A stretch of 7,137 bases of DNA from an uncultured Oscillospiraceae bacterium. Lineage in GTDB: Bacteria; Bacillota_A; Clostridia; Oscillospirales; Oscillospiraceae. Made by a program: the position numbers and the translations under genes. Position 1 is the first letter of the stretch. Every line of letters begins with the position of its first letter. The notes under the pieces were generated by a model. It was given only the letters and a program-made list of their open reading frames with translations, did not search any database and was not told the origin of the DNA. The DNA is taken from assembly GCA_900770015.1 (NCBI GenBank), contig CAAGIU010000041.1:1-7137 (forward strand), given 5' to 3'. Below, piece by piece: positions 1-5,566 of the stretch.

Positions 1-305
1 GGAACATCGTTAACGAGACGGTCGCCGATGTACAGCTCACCGCCGGAAATGTCTTCCAGGCCGGCGATCATACGCAGGGTGGTGGACTTACCGCAGCCGG
101 AAGGACCGACCAGAACGATAAATTCCTTGTCGGCGATGTCCAGATTGAACTCCTGAACGGCCACAACGCCCTCAGCAGTGATCTGCAGGTTGGTCTTCTT
201 CTTCTCGGGCTCGTCGCCTTTCTTCTTTTTCTTCTTGGCCTGCTTGGCGTCGTCGCCGTTGAAGGGGTAAACCTTCTTGATGTTCTTCAGGGTCAAACTT
301 GCCAT
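1..305 (-). CDS. ugpC: Carbohydrate ABC transporter ATP-binding protein, UgpC/MsmX type (N-terminal part, cut by window edge)
   Basis: Reading the minus strand from the ATG at 305 gives 101 codons before the left edge. The protein opens [17 protein letters not shown] and has a Walker A loop, GPSGCGKST, at residues 67-75, followed by [20 protein letters not shown]. This is the usual N-terminus of the cytoplasmic ATPase shared by several sugar uptake ABC transporters (MsmX/UgpC/MalK group), which powers import by energising membrane permeases. The signature motif and Walker B lie outside the window. A Lys-rich insert (about residues 18-46, with runs KKKKKK and EKKK) sits between the first strand and the AVQEFNLDI segment. 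Typical MsmX proteins reach Walker A some 30 residues sooner. An in-frame TAG four codons before the ATG fixes this as the most upstream start, yet no good Shine-Dalgarno precedes it. The family call is firm; the sugar is not predictable. Confidence 0.93.
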   Translation of the reverse strand, partial: MASLTLKNIKKVYPFNGDDAKQAKKKKKKGDEPEKKKTNLQITAEGVVAVQEFNLDIADKEFIVLVGPSGCGKSTTLRMIAGLEDISGGELYIGDRLVNDV

Positions 306-487
306 GTTGTTTCGACGCTAAACGCACCTACCATTTTCGCGTGCGTTCTCGCATACCCGGAAAGTAAAAATTCCGGGAGCATTACGACAGGTCTCCACAC
401 TGCCGTACCGTGCGTCAGACGGATGTTTCCTCCTTTATTTTAGTGTCCTATGCCTATTTTTGTGGAGTAGACATATTCCACCGGAAT
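306..487 (-). promoter_or_regulatory. Long 5' leader of the ABC ATPase gene with hairpins and an orphan Shine-Dalgarno motif
   Basis: If transcription starts near 487 from the promoter described separately, the ATPase mRNA has about 180 untranslated bases. The leader holds a 7-bp hairpin (CCCGGAA at 356-362 pairing with TTCCGGG at 371-377, 8-base loop) and a small TGCG/CGCA stem at 342-353. A strong AAAGGAGG motif (429-436, minus strand) has no ATG, GTG or TTG at a usable distance. The true ATG at 305 lacks such a motif. I do not recognise a known riboswitch class. That the leader controls translation is inference. Confidence 0.4.
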
Positions 488-488
488 A
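474..488. promoter_or_regulatory. Palindromic operator-like site at the ATPase promoter start point
   Basis: TATTCC-ACC-GGAATA is a perfect 6-bp dyad with a 3-base centre. It lies just downstream of the -10 box at 494-499, so it covers the expected transcription start. This is where a repressor would block initiation. No regulator gene next to it is in view, so the binding protein is unknown. Confidence 0.5.
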
Positions 489-493
489 ATGAA

Positions 494-522
494 ATGATAC
501 CATATTTTGGGGGAATGCGCAA
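494..522 (-). promoter_or_regulatory. Sigma-A-like promoter for the ABC ATPase gene
   Basis: On the minus strand, TTGCGC (517-522) is followed after exactly 17 bases by TATCAT (494-499), which matches 5 of 6 consensus -10 bases. The -35 is weak (3 of 6). It points toward the ATPase start at 305 and nothing else lies between. The predicted start of transcription is near 487. Confidence 0.55.
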
Positions 523-726
523 TCGGATTTTTTACTATATTTCGGGAGGATGAGTTGGTTATTCTGCCAGGAGAAACCTGTGTGTATGCAATGGAACGCA
601 CGAAACCAGAGAGAAAGTCTTTTTTTCATCCTTTGATGAAAATGTGCAGCGCATTCCGGTTAGACATGTGGGTAATCCCATCGTATTCGCACACAACGTG
701 TTGACCGTCCTAAGGTATAAATAGAA
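523..726. other. Intergenic stretch with no recognised gene
   Basis: No reading frame here has both a plausible ribosome binding site and protein-like composition. The visible structure is an 8-bp perfect hairpin, TTTTCATC (623-630) with GATGAAAA (635-642), preceded on the plus strand by a T run, so it is not a normal terminator in either direction. A lone TATAAA (716-721) has no partner -35 at proper spacing. I assign no function. Confidence 0.4.
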
Positions 727-750
727 GCTGCCTCACGTTCGTGAGGCAGC
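727..750 (-). terminator. Intrinsic terminator downstream of the membrane hydrolase gene
   Basis: GCTGCCTCAC-GTTC-GTGAGGCAGC forms a perfect 10-bp stem with a 4-base loop. On the minus strand it is followed by TTCTATTTAT, a T-rich tail, which fits rho-independent termination of transcripts coming from the hydrolase gene. On the plus strand the tail is CAATTATTTT, so weak termination in that direction is also possible. It would shield the ATPase promoter from read-through. Confidence 0.75.
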
Positions 751-888
751 CAATTATTTTCCGCTGCTGCGGGATTTGAACGCCCTCGCGGCATGCCTCT
801 TTCACACGATTGCCGCCAAGATTTGGCGCCTTCCCTGGATGGCGCTTACGGGCACCGTCCTAAAGGGGCGGTAGAAAAAAGCAGAAGG
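751..888 (-). other. Structured 3' tail between the hydrolase stop codon and its terminator
   Basis: These 138 bases carry several self-complementary pieces: ACCG(C)CC against GGACGGT near 855-873, GCGCC (826-830) with GGCGC (841-845), CGCC (814-817) with GGCG (825-828), and GCGGCA/TGCCGC arms around 788-816. Some of these pairings overlap and so exclude each other. The minus strand contains GTTCAAATCCCGC (769-781), which looks like a tRNA T-loop, but the T-stem has mismatches and no matching 5' acceptor exists. It could be a decayed tRNA, a small RNA or simply a stable 3' untranslated region. Confidence 0.3.
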
Positions 889-2685
889 TCAGATTTTCAG
901 AGAATTATTGGCCACCATGTTGACCGCGGTCAGAATCGCGGAGACAAAGGCGCCTGTCCAGATGGTACCGGTCTTCCGGTAGAAATAGGTATTGATACCG
1001 GCTGCAACACCCACCACAAAGGGAAGTCCGTAATAGGGGTGCATCACGATATTGCTCAGAGCGTTGCGGGCGCAAGGTTCCGTCATTTGCAGGAAACCGC
1101 CCAGGTGCTCAACCAGCAGGAGAATGGCAATGGGAGCCGCGGCCAGAAGCACGTTGACACACACAGCCACAGCGGTGTCCTTGGCCTCGCTTCCGCTTTC
1201 GGGAAGGCGGCGCTCAATGTTCATGGACAGTGCGGACACGGCAAAGGCAATGAAGTAACACAGCAGGTATACAGGCACTCTGGTCAAGCGCTTCAGAGTA
1301 ATGGAAGAATAGATGATGAAAGCAATGCGGGGGGTGTAGCCGGTGATCCACTCAATCAGGCTGAGCACCAGGAAAAACACACTGACGATCACCACCGCCA
1401 GCAGAAGGGATTTGCCGATCAGCTTACCGCTGAGCCGCTTTTCCCCGCGTCCGACCAATCCGTAGGTATCCAGATTGCCGCCGAGTTTTTTGCCGTTGGT
1501 ATAGTGGTAAACCAAGAACATGACCACGCCGTAGATGGCCATTGCCAGCATCCAGGCAATCGCCTGGTTCAGCTGATTTGCCGGGAAAATCTGGATGTTG
1601 GTTATTTTAATCGGATACCACATCCAAATTACAATGCCTGCGGCAACGGAAAGGAACGCGCTGAACCACCAGCCCCATTTTGCGCCAAAGCCCACGCGCT
1701 GGGGCATCGGGTTGGCCAGGTCGGCAAAAAAGGTGGTGCGAAGCAAGATGGTTCCCAGGGAGCACAGGAATACTAGCAGGGCAAAAATGGTAAGCAGGCC
1801 GAAAACCTCTTTGATGATCCAGACCTGATCTGAGCCGGGCAGAACACGGGGGGTATCTACGCTGTTTTGGATAAACTCCACCATCGGGGCAATTACCGCG
1901 GAGGAGTAGCGGCCGCCATCGTGGGAAGTTTCCACCTGTATCAGCTCCCGGGCGGTATTATTTGTGAAGGAGCCATATATCTTACCGATTTCAATATCCT
2001 TGGTGCTTGTCCAGTCCCGGATCTCATCCAGGCCTTCCCGCTGGAAGGTCAGGTACAAATTCTGATAGGAGCCGGTGGTGAACAGAGATTCTTCTCCCTG
2101 GATCAGGACATTGTCCCAGGAACCGATGATCGTCAGCAGATTGGTTTCAAAGCGCTGCTCATCTGCCAGTTTATACGGACCGCAGATATTAACAACACAA
2201 GCCAGATGCTCGATATATTTGTTGGTTAGAAATACCGTGCTCTCTGTACCCTGGGAGTGACCGGCGATGCAGATATTCTCGGTATCTACAATGGGGAGGG
2301 TGAGTAAGTATTTGAACATAGCATCCACCGGTGCGGTGATGTAGGTATTGGTATTGAACCGTTCGCTCTGACCGCCGCCGGCAGCATCCGGAATCAAAAC
2401 CACAAATCCCCGACGCGCCATCTCCACGCCCCAGGATTCCACATCCCGGGCCTGGGAGGAACCACCGTGCAGCGGGATAAAGGCGGGTGCGGGATTTTCA
2501 TTGGTGGCTGTTTTGGGTACAAACATCAGGCCGCTGTAACGCAGGCCGTCATCACCGATAATGGTAATCCGCGTGGAACGTACATATCCCCATTCTGTAC
2601 CGAATCCCCACATACATACGGTGAAAAGGATTGTCAGCGCCATGGAGATAGCCAGGATCATTGCTGATGTCTTTGTCTTTTTCAT
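889..2685 (-). CDS. Alpha/beta hydrolase with C-terminal multi-pass membrane domain
   Basis: This is a 598-residue protein. It starts MKKTKTSAM and then has a hydrophobic segment (about 8-28) that acts as signal anchor. Residues about 35-280 form an alpha/beta-hydrolase domain: HGG oxyanion region at 73-75, nucleophile elbow GHSQG at 142-146 (Ser144), a probable acid Asp191 in GSWDN, and a probable catalytic His255 in SHDGG. From about 290 to the end there are seven or eight hydrophobic stretches (roughly 290-315, 335-357, 375-395, 425-446, 472-490, 505-525, 545-566, 575-595), so the enzyme is tethered to a large membrane domain. With one N-terminal anchor the catalytic domain is probably extracytoplasmic. 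An AGAAAGGG ribosome site lies 10 bases before the ATG. It follows cdaR by 150 bp on the same strand and may be co-transcribed. The ester, lipid or peptide substrate cannot be deduced; I do not recognise a named family for the whole architecture. Confidence 0.88.
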   Translation of the reverse strand: MKKTKTSAMILAISMALTILFTVCMWGFGTEWGYVRSTRITIIGDDGLRYSGLMFVPKTATNENPAPAFIPLHGGSSQARDVESWGVEMARRGFVVLIPDAAGGGQSERFNTNTYITAPVDAMFKYLLTLPIVDTENICIAGHSQGTESTVFLTNKYIEHLACVVNICGPYKLADEQRFETNLLTIIGSWDNVLIQGEESLFTTGSYQNLYLTFQREGLDEIRDWTSTKDIEIGKIYGSFTNNTARELIQVETSHDGGRYSSAVIAPMVEFIQNSVDTPRVLPGSDQVWIIKEVFGLLTIFALLVFLCSLGTILLRTTFFADLANPMPQRVGFGAKWGWWFSAFLSVAAGIVIWMWYPIKITNIQIFPANQLNQAIAWMLAMAIYGVVMFLVYHYTNGKKLGGNLDTYGLVGRGEKRLSGKLIGKSLLLAVVIVSVFFLVLSLIEWITGYTPRIAFIIYSSITLKRLTRVPVYLLCYFIAFAVSALSMNIERRLPESGSEAKDTAVAVCVNVLLAAAPIAILLLVEHLGGFLQMTEPCARNALSNIVMHPYYGLPFVVGVAAGINTYFYRKTGTIWTGAFVSAILTAVNMVANNSLKI

Positions 2686-2773
2686 TTGGTCTCAGCCCTT
2701 TCTAATCGATTATAGCCTGACGGGCCGCATCCCGCTGCGCTATTTGCCTATATCTTAACAGGCCCGGGCCGGA

Positions 2774-2788
2774 TTTAACACAGTTAAA
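2774..2788. promoter_or_regulatory. Palindromic operator-like site between cdaR and the hydrolase gene
   Basis: TTTAAC-ACA-GTTAAA is a perfect 6-bp dyad with a 3-base centre. It lies about 90 bases upstream of the hydrolase start, next to a second palindrome GGCCCGGGCC (2761-2770). The position suits a regulator of the hydrolase gene, but no convincing -35/-10 pair accompanies it. It might instead be part of the cdaR transcript's 3' end. Confidence 0.35.
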
Positions 2789-2817
2789 AATATAAAATGC
2801 GGCACGATCTTTGTGCT

Positions 2818-2833
2818 TTTGACACAAAAAAAC
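2818..2833 (+). repeat. 16-bp repeat copy 1, after the cdaR stop codon
   Basis: TTTGACACAAAAAAAC differs by one base from TTTGACACAAAGAAAC at 3985-4000. The two copies have the same orientation and bracket the cdaR coding region. This copy also sits in a small hairpin (TTTGTG 2810-2815 with CACAAA 2823-2828). A shared regulator site is possible but unproven. Confidence 0.4.
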
Positions 2834-2835
2834 AA

Positions 2836-3951
2836 CTATCTTGTCTTGAGATACCAACACAATTCACGGGAAAAGCTGTTATCTGTGCTGCTTCGAATGG
2901 GATCCAAGGCCAATTCCTCCCGTATGCGGTTAAACCGGTAGACCAAAGTATTTTTATGCATGTGCAATTGCCTGCTGGCGGCAACCATATTATTGTTGTT
3001 ATCCTCCATGGCAGTCATTACCGTTTCAAAGTTATTCCAGAAATCATCATCTGCGCCTTTGATGTACCCGGAAAAAATAGAATCCAGCTCCTGGCGTGGC
3101 AGCTTGCTTCGAAGAAAAGCCGCTACATGGTCATAAAAATAGAGGAATGGCTGTGCCTGCGCGTTTTTTTGGAGCCAAGTGCAGTGTTCAAAAGCAGCCC
3201 GATAACTGCCGAGGTGGTGCTGAATGCTGCCGACAAAAGCAGTACAGGGCAGCTGGCGCGCGGCCATTGCCCGGATCACCGGAGACAAATATGTTTCGAC
3301 CTGCTGGCGGTAAGTGGCAGAAGCGGGCAGCTTCTTGTCCAGGTGCAAATAAATCAAAGTATGTCTGTTCACGGGACGGATCAGAATATCCTGCTTGGTA
3401 TGGAGCTCGCTTTGCTTGCAGATTTCGGCAAGTACCTCCTGCCCTTGATCAGAGGTTGTCAACAATATAGAAATGCGGTCCAGACTGGGGTCATATCCCA
3501 GTGTCTGTGCCTGCAGTTCCAGTTGCCGTTCTTCCACATCGTTTCCGTAGATTAAGTCAGCAAAAAAGCGGTCTTTCATGGTTGTGCGTGCAAGTCGGGC
3601 CCGTTCCCGTATTTCGAACTCCAGTACGCTTTCCACAGCAGCCTTCAGGAGACGGATAATGGGGCGCACTTGCTCCGGCTCACCGGTAATACCTACAACT
3701 CCCATCATCGAACCTTCCAGCTCAATGGTCATATTGATACCAGGCTGTGTGCCGATGAGACTGCCGTCTTCAATTTCCATTACCGGAATGTGATTCTTCA
3801 GCATACGAGCGGCAGCCTCGTGAAAATAGCCGACCCGGGAGGAGTTGCTGCTGGCAATAATGATGCCTTTTTCGTTCATTATGTTGATGTTGTATGCAGT
3901 CTTGTCGCCGAAGTGACCGATCAATTTCTGGGCACTGCTCTGGTCCAGCAT
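2836..3951 (-). CDS. cdaR: CdaR family transcriptional regulator (sugar-diacid recognition)
   Basis: This is a cytoplasmic transcription factor, 371 residues from the chosen start. Residues 1-130 match the sugar-diacid recognition domain: MLDQSSAQKLIGHFGDKTAY, then NINIMNEKGIIIASSNSSRVGYFHEAA, ending with VVGITGEPEQVRP. The middle (about 130-290) is a degenerate GGDEF-like region as in CdaR/PucR proteins. The C-terminus has the PucR-type helix-turn-helix, NNNMVAASRQLHMHKNTLVYR then FNRIREEL (about 319-346). Family members sense glycerate or sugar diacids and usually activate the catabolic genes beside them; here that is the divergent glycerate kinase, which supports the call. I chose ATG 3951 because known CdaR proteins begin at this point and GGAGGG lies 12 bases upstream. 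A GTG at 4002 would add 17 residues, but it abuts an AGGAGG with no spacing. The stop is TAG, and no strong terminator follows. Confidence 0.92.
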   Translation of the reverse strand: MLDQSSAQKLIGHFGDKTAYNINIMNEKGIIIASSNSSRVGYFHEAAARMLKNHIPVMEIEDGSLIGTQPGINMTIELEGSMMGVVGITGEPEQVRPIIRLLKAAVESVLEFEIRERARLARTTMKDRFFADLIYGNDVEERQLELQAQTLGYDPSLDRISILLTTSDQGQEVLAEICKQSELHTKQDILIRPVNRHTLIYLHLDKKLPASATYRQQVETYLSPVIRAMAARQLPCTAFVGSIQHHLGSYRAAFEHCTWLQKNAQAQPFLYFYDHVAAFLRSKLPRQELDSIFSGYIKGADDDFWNNFETVMTAMEDNNNNMVAASRQLHMHKNTLVYRFNRIREELALDPIRSSTDNSFSRELCWYLKTR

Positions 3952-3984
3952 GTCTGACACGCTCCCTCCGGAGGGCTTTGGTCG

Positions 3985-4000
3985 TTTGACACAAAGAAAC
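3985..4000 (+). repeat. 16-bp repeat copy 2, in the cdaR 5' region
   Basis: TTTGACACAAAGAAAC lies 34-49 bases upstream of the preferred cdaR start and within the cdaR/kinase regulatory gap. It contains a consensus TTGACA, but no -10 follows at 16-18 bases on the plus strand, so it is not an obvious promoter. See copy 1 at 2818-2833. Confidence 0.4.
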
Positions 4001-4019
4001 ACCCTCCTATTCGTATTTT

Positions 4020-4040
4020 GGGGAATAGCATATCTTCCCC
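4020..4040. promoter_or_regulatory. Dyad in the cdaR / glycerate kinase divergent region
   Basis: GGGGAA (4020-4025) and TTCCCC (4035-4040) form a 6-bp inverted repeat with a 9-base spacer, 21 bp overall. This is a plausible size for a dimeric regulator. It is a candidate binding site for the CdaR protein encoded alongside, acting on either or both divergent genes. The protein assignment is inference. Confidence 0.45.
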
Positions 4041-4045
4041 CACTG

Positions 4046-4058
4046 TGTTATGATAACA
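4046..4058. promoter_or_regulatory. Second palindrome in the divergent region, overlapping a possible -10
   Basis: TGTTAT-G-ATAACA is a perfect 13-bp palindrome and contains TATGAT (4049-4054), a 5-of-6 match to a -10 box. No good -35 lies upstream, which would fit an activator-dependent promoter for the kinase. A related half, GTTATCGTATC, recurs at 4085-4095. Whether this is operator, promoter or both is open. Confidence 0.4.
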
Positions 4059-4072
4059 ACGTGGCATAGATC

Positions 4073-4101
4073 GAGACGAAGAAAGTTATCGTATCTACAA
4101 T
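4073..4101 (+). promoter_or_regulatory. Possible promoter of the glycerate kinase gene
   Basis: GAGACG (4073-4078) and TACAAT (4096-4101) are separated by 17 bases. The -10 matches 5 of 6 and the -35 only 3 of 6. Transcription would start near 4108, leaving a short leader with AGGTGGG (4114-4120) ahead of the ATG at 4131. The weak -35 is compatible with dependence on CdaR bound to the upstream dyads. Confidence 0.3.
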
Positions 4102-4130
4102 ATATCACACACCAGGTGGGAATGCAAGAA

Positions 4131-5366
4131 ATGAACATTCTGTGGGAAGACGCGAAGAAAATCTATACCTCTGCCATTGAGGCGTCTCTGCCGGACAGGG
4201 CAGTGAGCCGGTATTTGTCAAATTTTGTCCCGGGCAAGGGAAAGCTGATCCTCATTGCTGTGGGAAAGGCGGCATGGGCCATGGCCAATGCCGCCGTGAA
4301 AAGTCTGGGGGACCACCCGGTTACGGGGCTGGTACTGACCAAATACGGCCATGGCCGGGGCCCCTTGAAGGGACTGGAAATTCTGGAAGCGGGGCACCCA
4401 ATTCCTGATGAGAATACCTTCGCCGGTGCCCGACGGGCTGTGGAGCTGGTGACGGGATTGACGGAAGAAGACACGGTGCTGTTTTTGCTGTCCGGCGGAG
4501 GCTCGACTCTGTTTGAACTGTCGGACCTGCCTTTGGAGGAGCTGCAGCAGATCAATGGTCAGCTGCTGGCCAGCGGAGCGGACATCCAGCAGATTAACAC
4601 CGTGCGCAAGCGCCTGAGCCGGGTGAAGGGCGGGCGGTTTGCGGCGCTGGCTCAGCCTGCCCGGGTGGTATCGCTGATCCTGTCAGACGTTCTTGGGGAC
4701 CAGGTGGATATGATCGCCTCCGGTCCCACCTGCCTGGACCGGTCCACCTGCCGGGAGGCTGCCGCCATTGCGGAAGCGTACGGCCTGACATTGTCTTCAC
4801 AGGCCCGGAGCCTGCTGGAGCAGGAGACCCCCCGGAGCCTGACCAACGCGGAGTACTATATCTGCGGAAGCGTGGCGCTTCTGTGTCGGGCAGCGGTGGA
4901 AGCCTGCCGGGGCCTGGGCTATGAAACCACCCTTCTGACGGAGAATCTGGACTGCTATGCCCAGGATGCGGGGAGAAAGCTGGGAGCTCTGGCCCGGGAA
5001 CAGGCGGGCCAGGGGAAGAAGCTGGCCTTTGTGGCCGGAGGAGAGACGGTTGTCCGCCTGACCGGCAAGGGCCTGGGGGGTCGGAATCAGGAGCTGGCTC
5101 TGGCGGCAGCGGAGGCGATATCCGGTCTGGAAGGGATCTGCGTATTTTCCGTGGGGTCCGACGGTACCGACGGTCCCACAGATGCCGCTGGTGGCTATGT
5201 CGACGGTCAAACCGCCGCCCGGCTGAAGGCGCTGGGTGTTTCTATTCCGGCGGTCCTCCGGGAGAACGATTCCTATCACGCCTTGGAGAAGGTGAATGGC
5301 CTCATCGTCACCGGCGCCACAGGCACCAATGTCAATGATCTGTCCGTTGTGCTGATCCGGCCCTGA
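4131..5366 (+). CDS. gckA: Glycerate 2-kinase, class II (GckA/TtuD, MOFRL family)
   Basis: This cytoplasmic enzyme, 411 residues, should transfer phosphate from ATP to D-glycerate to give 2-phosphoglycerate, feeding glycerate from sugar-diacid breakdown into lower glycolysis. Family blocks appear in order: AVGKAAWAMA (43-52, Lys46), LLSGGGSTLFELSDLP (119-134), INTVRKRLSRVKGGRFA (155-171), LSDVLGDQVDMIASGPT (184-200), then the C-terminal MOFRL domain with GGETVVRLTGKGLGGRNQE (303-321), SVGSDGTDGPTDAAGG (340-355) and TGATGTNVNDLS (394-405). Length is close to the usual 410-450. Older annotations call this family hydroxypyruvate reductase TtuD. The frame is open back to an ATG at 4050, but family alignment begins at NILWEDA and AGGTGGG lies 10 bases before ATG 4131; ATG 4122 is too close to that site. 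It diverges from cdaR, its likely regulator. All key blocks look intact. Confidence 0.94.
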   Translation: MNILWEDAKKIYTSAIEASLPDRAVSRYLSNFVPGKGKLILIAVGKAAWAMANAAVKSLGDHPVTGLVLTKYGHGRGPLKGLEILEAGHPIPDENTFAGARRAVELVTGLTEEDTVLFLLSGGGSTLFELSDLPLEELQQINGQLLASGADIQQINTVRKRLSRVKGGRFAALAQPARVVSLILSDVLGDQVDMIASGPTCLDRSTCREAAAIAEAYGLTLSSQARSLLEQETPRSLTNAEYYICGSVALLCRAAVEACRGLGYETTLLTENLDCYAQDAGRKLGALAREQAGQGKKLAFVAGGETVVRLTGKGLGGRNQELALAAAEAISGLEGICVFSVGSDGTDGPTDAAGGYVDGQTAARLKALGVSIPAVLRENDSYHALEKVNGLIVTGATGTNVNDLSVVLIRP

Positions 5367-5414
5367 GGAGCCACTTTCCAATCCAGGCCGCCGGGGTAAG
5401 ACGGAAATTTCTCA

Positions 5415-5442
5415 GTTATAGCATAAACGACTATATTGTCAA
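5415..5442 (-). promoter_or_regulatory. Strong-looking promoter reading antisense into the glycerate kinase gene
   Basis: On the minus strand there is a perfect TTGACA (5437-5442), a 16-base spacer, and TATAAC (5415-5420, 5 of 6) preceded by TGC, an extended -10. Transcription would start near 5408 and run into the 3' end of the kinase on the opposite strand. No credible minus-strand gene lies downstream until cdaR. By sequence it is the best promoter in the window. Its activity is untested. Confidence 0.5.
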
Positions 5443-5447
5443 CAGGA

Positions 5448-5483
5448 AAGCACTCCCGGCAGAAAAGCAGCCCGGGAGTGCTT
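5448..5483. terminator. Terminator hairpin between convergent kinase and peptidase genes
   Basis: AAGCACTCCCGG (5448-5459) and CCGGGAGTGCTT (5472-5483) form a perfect 12-bp stem with a 12-base loop. It lies 81 bases after the kinase stop and serves both converging genes by position. The T tract is short on both sides (CTT plus GCTGATTT on plus, CTTTCCTG on minus), so efficiency is uncertain. Confidence 0.65.
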
Positions 5484-5566
5484 GCTGATTTCAGGAACTG
5501 TCTGCTGACCCTTTCACAGAGTGGTTCGCTGTATGGCACCGGGTACAACCACCGCCGTACCACCGT

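Noticed and set aside
507..704. Plus-strand 65-codon frame in the left intergenic region
   Set aside because: It has no ribosome site and no recognisable sequence, and it starts inside the ATPase promoter.
701..721. Promoter TTGACC...TATAAA on the plus strand
   Set aside because: The spacing is 9 bases, far from the 16-18 needed.
761..870. tRNA gene on the minus strand
   Set aside because: The T-loop-like motif has a broken T-stem, no complementary acceptor and no proper anticodon loop, and the D-like and anticodon-like stems use the same bases.
793..1776. Long plus-strand open frame (327 codons) opposite the membrane hydrolase
   Set aside because: It is antisense to a clear enzyme with catalytic motifs. 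Its product is His/Gly/Gln-rich without domains, and it lacks a ribosome binding site.
2709..2714. Perfect TATAAT on the minus strand upstream of the hydrolase
   Set aside because: The -35 position reads CAGCGG, and transcription would start inside the ribosome binding site, leaving almost no leader.
2801..2816. Terminator after cdaR
   Set aside because: Only a 4-bp GCAC/GTGC stem precedes the T-rich tail and it competes with another small hairpin. This is too weak to call.
4797..5381. Minus-strand frame of 194 codons opposite the kinase, downstream of the antisense promoter
   Set aside because: It has a TTG start without a ribosome site and a low-complexity product, and overlaps intact kinase motifs. 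An antisense RNA is a better reading than a protein.
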